Shown: one piece after another, positions 33,946 to 41,649 of the stretch | Layout of the letters: each line of letters starts with the position of its first letter | Position numbering within the stretch: the first letter of the stretch is position 1 | Origin: a virus | Reading direction: 5' to 3' (one strand) | Length of the DNA: 49,257 bases | Virus record (IMG/VR): IMGVR_UViG_3300031886_000006 | Location: 1-49,257 of that record | Translations under genes and position numbers: made by a program | Notes under the pieces: model-generated | Database searches by the model: none | Seen by the model: the letters and a program-made list of their open reading frames with translations, nothing else | What the model was told of the DNA's origin: nothing

Positions 33946-34724
33946 TGGAACACAATGTAAGCGAGTCCCTAAAGGGCTTGTTGATGCCCGTTGATTCGCT
34001 CATTCCGTTGGAACGCAACCCACGGGTGGGCAACATCGAGGCGATTATGGCCTCCTATGCAGAATTCGGTCAAGTTAAACCGGTTGTGGTGCGGCCGAAT
34101 GATGACGGCACCTCGACTGTTGTCGCGGGAAACCATCAGGTCGAGGCGGTTAAGCGTCTTGGGTGGACCCATATTGCTGCAGTTCCAATTGATGCCGACA
34201 ATAAGCGAGCGGTGGCTTTTGCCTTGGCGGACAACCGAACGATGGAGTTGGGCTATACCGATCTGGCCCAAGCGTCGCAAATGATTGTTGAGATCGCCGA
34301 GGAATATGACGACCTATTGAACAGTCTTGAGTGGGACGATTATGAGATCGCCTACTACGAAGAGCAGGTTGTCGATCCGGCAACAATTGAGAACGAGGGA
34401 TTCGTTCGTCCGATATTGGCTGAACTGGCCGGAAGGGCTGCTGAAACCATTGCCGGCATGGTGAGGGAAGACGAAGACGGAACGCGCAAGATAATTGCTG
34501 ATGATTCGGTCGACCATGAAGAGATTGCCATTCAGGGAAGTACGGCAGTTGTACCGGGGGCTGCGCCGCGTGCTGTAGTTCAGTACACGATTGTTTTCGA
34601 TGATCCGGACCAACAGAAGCGTTGGTACGAGTTCATACGTTGGCTCCGCAATGAGCCCGGTTACGAGGGAAGCACGACTGGCGAGAAGTTGGTGTCATAT
34701 ATCGACGCTCATTCAGAGGCATGA
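33945..34724 (+). CDS. ParB-like nuclease/NTPase-fold protein 1
   Basis: 259 residues from ATG 33945 (TGATG overlap). The N-terminal ParB-like domain shows PLERNPR (21-27), a helix, VKPVVVRPNDDG and the core AGNHQVEAVKRLG (61-73), where most family members have G-x-H-R. Replacement of Arg by Gln may matter. The C-terminal part has a beta/helix segment, VVQYTIVFDDPDQQKRWYEF. The gene is joined to a PP-loop (PAPS reductase-like) gene by an ATGA overlap. Such pairs resemble IbrB/IbrA of enterobacteria and recur in phages with DNA-modification genes. A role in modification or transcription control is an inference. Confidence 0.88.
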   Translation: MEHNVSESLKGLLMPVDSLIPLERNPRVGNIEAIMASYAEFGQVKPVVVRPNDDGTSTVVAGNHQVEAVKRLGWTHIAAVPIDADNKRAVAFALADNRTMELGYTDLAQASQMIVEIAEEYDDLLNSLEWDDYEIAYYEEQVVDPATIENEGFVRPILAELAGRAAETIAGMVREDEDGTRKIIADDSVDHEEIAIQGSTAVVPGAAPRAVVQYTIVFDDPDQQKRWYEFIRWLRNEPGYEGSTTGEKLVSYIDAHSEA

Positions 34725-35851
34725 GCCGGCAACGAATGTTTCTCGACATTTCGTGTGTCGATGCAGCCCGCCAGAGAATTCGTCATGTTTATGACACCTT
34801 TGACACGGTCTGCGTGCAGTTTTCTGGCGGGAAGGACAGCACCGCCGTCCTGTATCTGGCTAAGGAAATCCACGAAGAGCGAGGACTCGGCCCAGTTAAA
34901 GTCATTTTTCGTGACGAAGAGATGGTTAGCCCCATCGTGTTGGACTACGTCAAGATGGTTAAGGATTTCGATTGGGTCGACATGGAGTGGTATTGCCTCC
35001 CCAGCGGTGCCGAGATTTGGGTCCTAGGTAGGAGGCAATCGGCAATCCTGTGGGGAGAGAAGCGAATGAAGGAGGGACGGCTGGTTCGAGAAATTCCAGA
35101 ATGGGCAATAACTGGTTACCACTTTGGTCTTGACCATGCGCAGGGGCTTCCCAAGTCGATTGATCATTACACGATGCAAGGCAAGACGGGAAGCGTGGCC
35201 TTTATCACGGGTATCCGTGCAGCCGAATCGATGGTGCGGTATCGCTCCGTGGTCCAGAAGTTGCATGAGAACTACATCAACCATCCTTACAAGTTGAGCA
35301 AAAGCGTGCCGCTGAAGTTTGCCAAAGTGATCTATGACTGGAACGTCAATGACGTCTTGAAGTTCATCTCCGAGGAACACAACGCGCCCTACTGTGAGTA
35401 TTACGACCGAGCGGCCATGACGGGATCAAACACGAGAGTTGGAATCCCTCTGCACTCGGTAGCGATACGTCGCATTGGAGACCTGGTTGCTACTGAGCCA
35501 GATTTCTACGATCGTCTTTACGAATGTTTTCCTCAGATCGACGCACAGCGTCGCTGGTGGAAGGACTTCGATGTTGAGAAGTTCATAGCGGAGTACACGC
35601 AGGCCGGGTGGGATGGGGTCGCGGAGTTCATTAGGGTTTACATGATTGGCCAAGTCAAGACCCAGCGGGCCAAGGCATTCGTGGCAGAGTTTCGAAAAAA
35701 GCACGCCAGGGACCCCCATTCGTATCCTTTTGAGAACTTGATACGACATATGTTGCTCAAGGAAGTCAACCGTGCGGCCTCCGTAACTCCGGTTGGTCCC
35801 AAGACGAGGGCACACACTCTACGCATGAAGGAGTTAGACAATGGAGATTGA
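34721..35851 (+). CDS. PAPS reductase-like PP-loop protein (IbrA/DndC-related)
   Basis: 376 residues. FSGGKDSTAVL holds the PP-loop SGGKDST at 35-41, which binds ATP or a sulfonucleotide. Other family signs are IFRDEEMVSP, the ITGIRAAES turn, and PLKFAKVIYDWNVNDVLKFI near the middle. Length and the long C-terminal extension fit the IbrA/YbdN-like branch better than true sulfate-assimilating CysH. Related PP-loop proteins include DndC, which helps place sulfur in the DNA backbone, but no other dnd genes are seen here. It is flanked by two ParB-like genes with overlapping starts and stops, so the three probably act together. Confidence 0.9.
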   Translation: MSRQRMFLDISCVDAARQRIRHVYDTFDTVCVQFSGGKDSTAVLYLAKEIHEERGLGPVKVIFRDEEMVSPIVLDYVKMVKDFDWVDMEWYCLPSGAEIWVLGRRQSAILWGEKRMKEGRLVREIPEWAITGYHFGLDHAQGLPKSIDHYTMQGKTGSVAFITGIRAAESMVRYRSVVQKLHENYINHPYKLSKSVPLKFAKVIYDWNVNDVLKFISEEHNAPYCEYYDRAAMTGSNTRVGIPLHSVAIRRIGDLVATEPDFYDRLYECFPQIDAQRRWWKDFDVEKFIAEYTQAGWDGVAEFIRVYMIGQVKTQRAKAFVAEFRKKHARDPHSYPFENLIRHMLLKEVNRAASVTPVGPKTRAHTLRMKELDNGD

Positions 35852-36404
35852 ACAAGTTGAGTGTGGGTCACTCAACATTCCCGACTGGCACGCCACCTAC
35901 ACCCTAAAGCCGGATCTGTCAGTGCTGGCGAAATCAATTTCACAGTATGGAATCCTGTCACCGCTGGTTGTTCAACGCGAGGGAGTCAACGTCATCGACG
36001 GTGGACATCGGTTGCGACTAGTTCTGGCGGGAGATCCCGAAAGCACGGTTCCCGTGGTGTGGGTTGATTGCGGCACAACGGAAGCAATGATGCTTCATAT
36101 CCAACTCAATCGCGGTCGCGGAACACTTCTGGCTCACAAATTATCAAAATTGATAAAAACCTTGGATCGGGTTACGGGAATGACCCCGGCTGACTTCAAC
36201 GACCATTTCGCAATGAAGTTCGACGAATTGGAACTCCTGCTGGATGGTTCAATTCTCAAGCGTCGTAAAGTTGCCGACCACAATTATTCCCGAGCCTGGG
36301 TGCCGGTTGAGGCTCCCCCGGGATCAACGGATAGCGAGTTGGCACGCAAGCACAAGGTGGCTGAGGAAATCGTTATCGAGAAGCCACCCAACCCTGATCG
36401 CTAA
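35841..36404 (+). CDS. ParB-like protein 2
   Basis: 187 residues. The ATG overlaps the PP-loop gene by 11 bases and has AAGGAG 6 bases upstream. The domain has a helix SISQYGILSPLVVQ followed by VIDGGHRLRLVLAG (51-64), which keeps the canonical G-x-H-R core that protein 1 lacks. HIQLNRGRGTL and a helical segment follow, then a basic patch KRRK. It is the last gene of the cassette; a gap with promoter-like sequence follows. It may be the active ParB-like partner, while protein 1 is a diverged one. Confidence 0.88.
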   Translation: MEIEQVECGSLNIPDWHATYTLKPDLSVLAKSISQYGILSPLVVQREGVNVIDGGHRLRLVLAGDPESTVPVVWVDCGTTEAMMLHIQLNRGRGTLLAHKLSKLIKTLDRVTGMTPADFNDHFAMKFDELELLLDGSILKRRKVADHNYSRAWVPVEAPPGSTDSELARKHKVAEEIVIEKPPNPDR

Positions 36405-36468
36405 ACTCTGTAAGGCATACCACCAGTGCTAAACTACAGATGGGTTCCTATCCGACTGGAGTGGTGTT
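36405..36468 (+). promoter_or_regulatory. Gap with repeated GCTAAACT, possible promoter of the connector/tail genes
   Basis: This 64-base gap has two copies of GCTAAACT (at 36401-36408 and 36428-36435), the second followed by ACAGAT. TAAACT resembles a -10 box. The first tail-side gene starts at 36469 with GGAGTGG upstream. No clear -35 box is visible. Confidence 0.3.
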
Positions 36469-36615
36469 ATGCCGATGACAGATCTTGGTGACGAAGACGA
36501 ACGCGTGCAACCTGGACGAGTTCGTCAGGTCCTTGGTCGCGCACTTCGTGGCGCTCGCCGACTCTTTGGTACCGGCGGCGCAACAGGTGGGCGCGTTCGA
36601 CGAGCCCGTCGCTAG
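36469..36615 (+). CDS. 48-residue Arg-rich peptide
   Basis: An ATG with GGAGTGG upstream opens a 48-codon frame ending TAG. The first 12 residues are acidic (MPMTDLGDEDER). The rest holds 11 more arginines with Gly and Ala, as in RVRQVLGRALRGARRLFGTG. It resembles the Gly/Arg-rich stretch that comes before the EF-hand-like modules of the minus-strand giants, but stands alone. A DNA-binding or capsid-internal peptide is possible. The coding call rests on the ribosome site, the fit between neighbours and the strongly biased composition. Confidence 0.6.
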   Translation: MPMTDLGDEDERVQPGRVRQVLGRALRGARRLFGTGGATGGRVRRARR

Positions 36616-36639
36616 CCACCTTTTGGGGAGGCTAGATAA

Positions 36640-37287
36640 ATGGCCCTAGTTACGATTGCTGATATAAAAACCTTCATGGACATCTCCCTGTCCCTCACGC
36701 AGGAAGATGCATGTCAAATTGTCTTGGACGGCCTTCAGTCCGAACTGGAGACCTACCTGAAGCGTCCTGTCGAGAATCAGGCATTTACTGAGACCTACAT
36801 CATGCCCTCGGATCATGTGGGTGTCCCGATGGGGTCTTTCTTCTATGACCATGACTCAACGGAGATCGCTGCTGGGGCGTCTGTAACGGATCACATCTTC
36901 ACAGAACCCCCTGCAACGGTTTATCTACGCAATAGCCCTGTAACGACCGTCACGACCGTTACACGGACTCCAGCGACGGTTGGCGCTAGTACGACCACTC
37001 TCGCTGAGAGTTCCGATTACGTCGTTCATCGCTATGGGTTAGATATTTACGGTAGTTATGCAAACGACAAGATCGTGGTCACCTACAACGCTGGATTGGC
37101 GGGGGCCGACATCAAGATATTCAAGTTGATGATCCTGCGTGCAGCCACTCGAGAAATGCAGAACATGCACGATGACGTTGTAGGAGTAAAGGATTTGGAA
37201 CCACGCAACGTTGCCCCAATGGAAACTGGTTTTCTCGAAAGGGAACTGTTGGCGGTTAAGAAGTATCGCCGGGCAAGAGTGTCCTAA
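36640..37287 (+). CDS. Head-tail connector protein (gp6-like)
   Basis: 215 residues with a strong GGGGAGG upstream. The opening LVTIADIKTFMDISLSLTQE and the helix VLDGLQSELETYLKRPVENQ are typical of head-tail connectors that bind under the portal. Between the N-terminal helices and the last helix (FKLMILRAATREMQNM) lies an unusually long beta-rich insertion with a tandem-like TTVTTVTRTP. The C-terminus is basic (LAVKKYRRARVS). It starts the head-tail joining genes, and its stop overlaps the next ATG (TAATG). Confidence 0.85.
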   Translation: MALVTIADIKTFMDISLSLTQEDACQIVLDGLQSELETYLKRPVENQAFTETYIMPSDHVGVPMGSFFYDHDSTEIAAGASVTDHIFTEPPATVYLRNSPVTTVTTVTRTPATVGASTTTLAESSDYVVHRYGLDIYGSYANDKIVVTYNAGLAGADIKIFKLMILRAATREMQNMHDDVVGVKDLEPRNVAPMETGFLERELLAVKKYRRARVS

Positions 37288-37763
37288 TGCCTCGCATTAA
37301 AATTAATGCGGACTTCGACAACCAAGGGATGCATGACGAGATTGATGGCATGCAGCGCCGCGCTCGGGACTTCAGGCCGGTCTTTCGAAAGATTCGAGAA
37401 GAATTGCGGACGGCCTGGTCGGCCAACTACATGTCCAATGGTCTTGCTGTGGGCGGTTGGGCTCCCTTGGATGCAGAGTATGCGGCATGGAAGGCCACCC
37501 GCTTCCCGGGAACTCCACCGATGATTCAAACGGGCCGGCTGTTTAGAAGCATTTCATCCATAAACGCGACCAATGTCGAAATGGATAGGAAGTCGGTTCG
37601 ATTTTCTCTGCCTGACATTCGGTATGCGAAGTTCCATGAATACGGGACCACCAAGATGCCGAAACGCGAGATGATTTTTGAGCCCGTCGGTGCAGCCAAG
37701 CAGTGGGCTGAGTGGATGGCGAAGCACGTCAACGAAGGCCTTGGATTGAGGAGGCGCTTCTAA
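37287..37763 (+). CDS. Virion morphogenesis / head-tail joining protein (Mu gpG/HK97 gp10-like)
   Basis: 158 residues. GWAPLDAEYAAWKATRFPGT, then MIQTGRLFRSISS, then YAKFHEYGTTKMPKREMIFE follow the order of the phage virion morphogenesis family: a Lys at the tyrosine-lysine helix, the TG-x-L-x-x-S turn, and the FHxYGT...MPxR loop. These proteins finish the tail end or join tail to head. Overlaps on both sides (TAATG) suggest fixed protein ratios with its neighbours. Confidence 0.88.
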   Translation: MPRIKINADFDNQGMHDEIDGMQRRARDFRPVFRKIREELRTAWSANYMSNGLAVGGWAPLDAEYAAWKATRFPGTPPMIQTGRLFRSISSINATNVEMDRKSVRFSLPDIRYAKFHEYGTTKMPKREMIFEPVGAAKQWAEWMAKHVNEGLGLRRRF

Positions 37764-38422
37764 TGGCGACAATCACCACATACGACCTGATGCATGGCAG
37801 TCAATTTGCCAAGGAGTACGTCACAACCTACCTGACGGCGGACCTGCCTACCCGTCTAGTTGAATATCGCAACGGGTGGCAGTTGGATGATGCGGACTTA
37901 CCGGGTCCAGCAAAATTTCTAAGTTATGAGCCAATCGCGATTGATGCTTGGCCCACCATTATCACGGTGGCGATTTCCACAAGCAACATGGAACAGATAG
38001 GACACGGAGGAAAGTCCGGAGTGGATCCGCTGTATCGGATGACCTACTCCATGCGTACCTATGTGTGGGTTCGAACGTCTGGATCAGAAGCGACCACCCT
38101 GATGCGTGATCGTCTAACAACTGCCGTTCGTTCCGCCCTACTCGATCGACCCTGTTTGAAGGCAACTGATCCTAGGGAGACATGGAATGCTTCCATCGAA
38201 CCAACCTCATTGCGCGAAGAGTTTTCCGACTTAACCCTCTTGAAGGGTGAGCGTGTTATGGCTGGCGCCTATCTTGGTTACGACCTGCAAATTGATGAGA
38301 TTGTGGCACGAGCCGACTTCGGCACAGTGTCTTCAATCAAGTTGGGAATCCTAAATACTGCAGTTGGAGATACGACGCTTGACATCCCCGCAGAATCTGA
38401 CCTATTTCAGGTAGTGCCATGA
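37763..38422 (+). CDS. Probable tail terminator / head-tail joining protein
   Basis: 219 residues from ATG 37763, which overlaps the previous TAA and has GAGGAGG upstream. It has a helix (LPTRLVEYRNGW), a beta-strand core with YRMTYSMRTYVWVRTSGSEA, a helix with RDRLTTAVRSALLDR, and a final strand region. This helix-strand-helix layout and the place between morphogenesis and sheath genes suit a tail-terminator-like protein. I do not see a diagnostic motif, so the role is inferred from position. Confidence 0.75.
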   Translation: MATITTYDLMHGSQFAKEYVTTYLTADLPTRLVEYRNGWQLDDADLPGPAKFLSYEPIAIDAWPTIITVAISTSNMEQIGHGGKSGVDPLYRMTYSMRTYVWVRTSGSEATTLMRDRLTTAVRSALLDRPCLKATDPRETWNASIEPTSLREEFSDLTLLKGERVMAGAYLGYDLQIDEIVARADFGTVSSIKLGILNTAVGDTTLDIPAESDLFQVVP

Positions 38423-38676
38423 GTGACTGCATGTGTCAGCGGCTGAATGCGCCCCTTGACGCGGTGGCTTTTGACTGGTCGCGGAAGAACGCTGTTGTGA
38501 TTCACAACAGGAGCAACATGGTTATCGATCTTTGTGATCGTCCACACCGAATAGAGCCCTACGAGTACTATCTCTGTTCTCCAGAACAGCCGAATGTGTC
38601 TACCGGAATCGCCAGTCAACGGCTACGCGTGGTGACCCGATTCGACAGTTCTCAACACCCCACTAACCAGGAATAA
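38419..38676 (+). CDS. Hypothetical 85-residue protein
   Basis: The ATG overlaps the previous stop (ATGA). It has a Cys pair at the start (MSDCMCQRL) and a beta-rich body with NAVVIHNRSNMVIDLCDRPH. The VIHN[RS][ST]N element recurs in the next protein, so the two may be diverged copies. No signal or membrane segment. It lies just before the tail sheath gene. Confidence 0.8.
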   Translation: MSDCMCQRLNAPLDAVAFDWSRKNAVVIHNRSNMVIDLCDRPHRIEPYEYYLCSPEQPNVSTGIASQRLRVVTRFDSSQHPTNQE

Positions 38677-38678
38677 GG

Positions 38679-38684
38679 TACAAT
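38679..38684 (+). promoter_or_regulatory. TACAAT 6 bases before an ATG, possible leaderless promoter
   Basis: TACAAT is followed by six bases and then the ATG at 38691. A transcript starting at that ATG would be leaderless, a common form in actinobacteria. AAGG at 38675-38678 could instead serve as a weak ribosome site. No clear -35 box. Confidence 0.3.
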
Positions 38685-38690
38685 CATCAT

Positions 38691-39008
38691 ATGAGCACAA
38701 TCTCTTACAGACTACTTGAGCATTCGGACGTCGAGCAGGCCGTTTCTGATGGGCGAGATATTGTTATTCACAATTCTACTAACCACAGCGTGCAGGTCGA
38801 TGAGGACGGTCGAAATCTCGCCTCCAAATGTTATGGGGCAATATCATCCCTCGATGCCCAAGGGCAGAGGATGGTAGACGAAGGGCAGATACATATTCAT
38901 GGCGATGTCCCTGCATCAGCAAAAAGGACATCCCCGCCTCCAGCGTCCAAGACGAAGGTGAAGGCGAAGACCGACAACGAGGATTCCGAAGCACCTGCCT
39001 CTGACTGA
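38691..39008 (+). CDS. Hypothetical 105-residue protein before the sheath gene
   Basis: The first 75 residues look globular (SYRLLEHSDVEQAVSDGRDI, then VIHNSTNHSVQV). The last 30 are a disordered Pro/Lys/Asp tail (TSPPPASKTKVKAKTDNEDS). It shares the VIHN[RS][ST]N element with the 85-residue protein upstream. Possibly a small structural protein of the neck or tail. Function unknown. Confidence 0.8.
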   Translation: MSTISYRLLEHSDVEQAVSDGRDIVIHNSTNHSVQVDEDGRNLASKCYGAISSLDAQGQRMVDEGQIHIHGDVPASAKRTSPPPASKTKVKAKTDNEDSEAPASD

Positions 39009-39065
39009 GCAGGGATGGTATTCTTTATCATTAGTAGGTTGCACGAGGGCCTAGCAAGGTCCTTG

Positions 39066-39071
39066 TACAAT
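39066..39071 (+). promoter_or_regulatory. TACAAT, possible -10 box for the sheath gene
   Basis: GTACAAT occurs here and at 38678-38684, and CTACAAT at the divergent promoter. It lies 50 bases before the chosen sheath start, leaving room for a leader. The 112-base gap before the sheath gene fits a separate promoter for a highly made protein. Confidence 0.35.
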
Positions 39072-39120
39072 ACAAATAGCCGCAATGTCGGGTGGTTCGA
39101 CAACTAACGGGACGGTTTTT

Positions 39121-40578
39121 ATGCCTGGCGTAACGATTACAACTGCAACTCGGACAGGGCCTACCAGTACTACTGTCCGCCAATCTTCTCAGGCCTTCTT
39201 TTGTGGCTTGGCCGACAGGGGGCCGACAGCCTCGGCTACCCTGATCACCAGCCAGGAGTTGTTTGAGCAGACCTATGGTGGATACCAGTCGTATTCGTAC
39301 CTGCATCCCACCGTTCAGACCTTCTTTGAAGAGGGTGGGACCCAGTGCTACATCAGCCGAGTTGTAGGCCCTTCGGCGACAACCGGCACACTCACACTGG
39401 ACGACGCGTCGTCTGCTGACGCCTTGAAGTTCGACGCGGTCGGTGCCGGCGCCTCAAGCGCCAACCTCAAGATTCTGGTTGCAGCCGGCTCAGTTGCCGG
39501 CACCATCAACGTGACCCTTTCGCTCAGCGATGTCAACCAGTTCTCCACCGGAGACTGCGCCACCAATGCTGCGGTTGTCGGCAAGTTCGCTCTAAGCGCA
39601 GTTGCTTCGCGGCTCGTTACGGTTAGCGACGAAGGTGGCGCTATCTGCGCCGCCGCCGCCGCGACCGCCCTGAGCGCTGGTTCGGACGACCGCTCCAACA
39701 TCACCTCTGCCCACTACACGGCCGCCCTGACGCTCTTCAACGATGCTTACGGCACCGGAGCAGTTGCAAACCCCGAATCGGCCGCTACGGCGGTCTATCA
39801 GGGCCTCATCGCACATGCGAACTCTTACAACAGGGTGGCAATCCTTCATACCGCAGCCGCGACGACAATCGCTAATTCAATTGTCGCTGCTCGCACAATG
39901 GCTACCGAGTCGCATACGGAGCATGCCGCGTACTACTTCCCGTGGGTTTACCAGCCGACCTCGGTAGAGGGCGTGACTCGATTGATCCCACCGGTCGGTT
40001 ATGCGTGCGCGTCTCGGGCGCGAGCCCACAACCAGATCGGCCCGCACCATCCGGGTGCCGGCATCATCTCGAATGCTCGTTACATCACCGCTTTGGAAGT
40101 TGAGGTTGACGGAACAAACGGCAACCTGATGGACGTCGATGGCGCTAACGCCCTTAGGGTGATTAATGGCACTATCCGCGTCTACGGTGCCCGCTCGCTG
40201 TCAAGCGATTCGGCGAACTTCCGCTATATCACAGCGCAGGATGTTGTAAACGGCGTCGTCATTGATGCCAACAAGTCCCTGGAGGATCTAGTCTTCGCTG
40301 TGATCGACGGACGCAGTACCTTGTTTGCTTCGATTTCGGCTCGACTGGCATCCATCTTGGAGCCGTTGAGGAAGGCTGGGGCGCTCTACGAGGCGTTCGA
40401 CGTAAACGGTAAGCGCATGGACTACGGCTACAGCATCGTTTGCAACTCCGGCATCAACCCCGTCGTCCAGTTGGCCACTGGTTTGGTCAAGGCCAAGATT
40501 GGCATGCGGGTTTCCAGCGTCGGCGACAAGATCGAAGTCGACATCACTAAGAGCAACCTGACCACCTCAGTGGTGTAA
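39121..40578 (+). CDS. Tail sheath protein
   Basis: 485 residues; this defines a contractile tail. The sheath surrounds the tube and shortens to drive it through the host envelope. Family signs: the start MPGVTITTATRTGPTSTT, TFFEEGGTQCYISRVVG, the ATTIANSIVAARTM helix followed by YYFPWVYQPT, PPVGYACASRARAHNQIG ... HHPGAG, and the C-terminal fold IDGRSTLFASIS to GLVKAKIGMRV. I chose ATG 39121 over the in-frame ATG at 39085 because the family usually starts MPGV and GGGACGG lies 5 bases upstream. Confidence 0.95.
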   Translation: MPGVTITTATRTGPTSTTVRQSSQAFFCGLADRGPTASATLITSQELFEQTYGGYQSYSYLHPTVQTFFEEGGTQCYISRVVGPSATTGTLTLDDASSADALKFDAVGAGASSANLKILVAAGSVAGTINVTLSLSDVNQFSTGDCATNAAVVGKFALSAVASRLVTVSDEGGAICAAAAATALSAGSDDRSNITSAHYTAALTLFNDAYGTGAVANPESAATAVYQGLIAHANSYNRVAILHTAAATTIANSIVAARTMATESHTEHAAYYFPWVYQPTSVEGVTRLIPPVGYACASRARAHNQIGPHHPGAGIISNARYITALEVEVDGTNGNLMDVDGANALRVINGTIRVYGARSLSSDSANFRYITAQDVVNGVVIDANKSLEDLVFAVIDGRSTLFASISARLASILEPLRKAGALYEAFDVNGKRMDYGYSIVCNSGINPVVQLATGLVKAKIGMRVSSVGDKIEVDITKSNLTTSVV

Positions 40579-40592
40579 CGGAGGTATAGATA

Positions 40593-41081
40593 ATGCCATC
40601 AAAGGTTTCACAGCGGCAAGTTCTGGCGAAGATCGTTCCGCAGACGGCGCAGGCCGAGATTCTTCCCAAGTGGGGAGAGTTCAGGTTTGCCCAGTTGTCT
40701 GGCGGTGAGATCACCGCATCGGTGGAGAAGATCTATCAGGGTGGGGACAAGCATCCAACCGTCCTGTGTGCCCCCTACGAAATTGGTGACATTACGCTTA
40801 CCGCCCATTTGGACGACGATTACACGGAAAGCACCGACGCAGCGGGTCTCGCTTGGAAGGTCGCCGAATTGCGACCTTTGGTGGGTCAGGCCTACTACGA
40901 CATCCACGTCGACGTGTACAACTGCGACATTCAGGACGCGAAGAACTCTCGGCAGTACATCGACGCGCTGCTGGTGGGCATCACTGAGGCTGAAGGTGAT
41001 GCCTCGTCGGGTGCCCCAGCGACCTTCTCGATGACATTCGCCATCCAGGACGTGTCGCCCGGGAACGTATTCAGTTCCTAA
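40593..41081 (+). CDS. Tail tube protein
   Basis: 162 residues with a strong GGAGGT 6 bases before the ATG. It is rich in beta strands: WGEFRFAQLSGGEITASVEK, then DITLTAHLDDDY, and a C-terminal SMTFAIQDVSPGN. This is the usual tube layout, and the gene lies straight after the sheath, as in most contractile-tailed phages. It would form the inner hexameric tube through which DNA passes, and match the ruler length of the tape measure. Confidence 0.9.
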   Translation: MPSKVSQRQVLAKIVPQTAQAEILPKWGEFRFAQLSGGEITASVEKIYQGGDKHPTVLCAPYEIGDITLTAHLDDDYTESTDAAGLAWKVAELRPLVGQAYYDIHVDVYNCDIQDAKNSRQYIDALLVGITEAEGDASSGAPATFSMTFAIQDVSPGNVFSS

Positions 41082-41130
41082 TCAGTAGGGGTTGCAGCCG
41101 TTAAGCGGCGAATGTGCTAGTTTCACGCCC

Positions 41131-41649
41131 ATGGCCGATGAACTGTATACCCCAGAAGTGTCCGACAAGCCCGCTCCCAAGAAGGCTAAGTCGAGCGAGT
41201 CTCCTCTCGACAAACTGAAGGCGACTATCGCTGAAGAGGTCGAGCGACCCGTGGTGCTGCTTGAAGTGCCCGCCCGAGAGGGCGTCCAACTGCGCATCAG
41301 TCCGAACATTTCTCAGAGCCAGATGCGCCATTGGCGTAAGCAGGCTGGCGAGGAAAGTAAGAACGGGTTGGATCCGACCAAGTTCGCCTGTTATGTCATT
41401 GGGCATACGACCACCGGTGTCGAAATTGACGGTCAAGAGGTGTTCGACGACGACGGTGTCTTCTTGAACTTCGCTCATGCCGACATTCTCCAGATGACTG
41501 GAGAGACGCGTCCGGTCCCTGACGCTGTCAGGTCATTCTTTGGCACTGATCCTCACATCGAGGCAGCGGCACTGGCCGTATTGGAGGCTGCCGGGTATTC
41601 CGACACGGTCGAAACGGTGGACCCTACGAATCTGTCTTCGACAATTTAG
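41131..41649 (+). CDS. Tail assembly chaperone (G-type product)
   Basis: 172 residues from ATG 41131. The usual place between tube and tape measure, acidic character and medium size fit the tail assembly chaperone. It has a charged linker (DKPAPKKAKSSESPLDKLKA), a beta/helix core with LRISPNISQSQMRHWRKQ, and ends TNLSSTI. A second open frame continues past its stop in the -1 frame, giving a G/GT pair as in phage lambda. It probably coats the tape measure while the tube forms. No good ribosome site is seen before the ATG. Confidence 0.85.
   Translation: MADELYTPEVSDKPAPKKAKSSESPLDKLKATIAEEVERPVVLLEVPAREGVQLRISPNISQSQMRHWRKQAGEESKNGLDPTKFACYVIGHTTTGVEIDGQEVFDDDGVFLNFAHADILQMTGETRPVPDAVRSFFGTDPHIEAAALAVLEAAGYSDTVETVDPTNLSSTI

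Noticed and set aside
34721-35851. Sulfate-assimilation CysH or a full Dnd phosphorothioation system
   Set aside because: No other sulfur-assimilation or dnd genes; the flanking ParB-like genes and long C-terminal part fit the IbrA-like group better.
39085-39120. Upstream ATG at 39085 as the sheath start
   Set aside because: No ribosome site, and the added residues are unlike sheath starts; ATG 39121 gives the familiar MPGV start.
41082-41130. Short GCCG-TTAAG-CGGC hairpin before the chaperone gene as a terminator
   Set aside because: The stem is only four pairs and there is no T-run.
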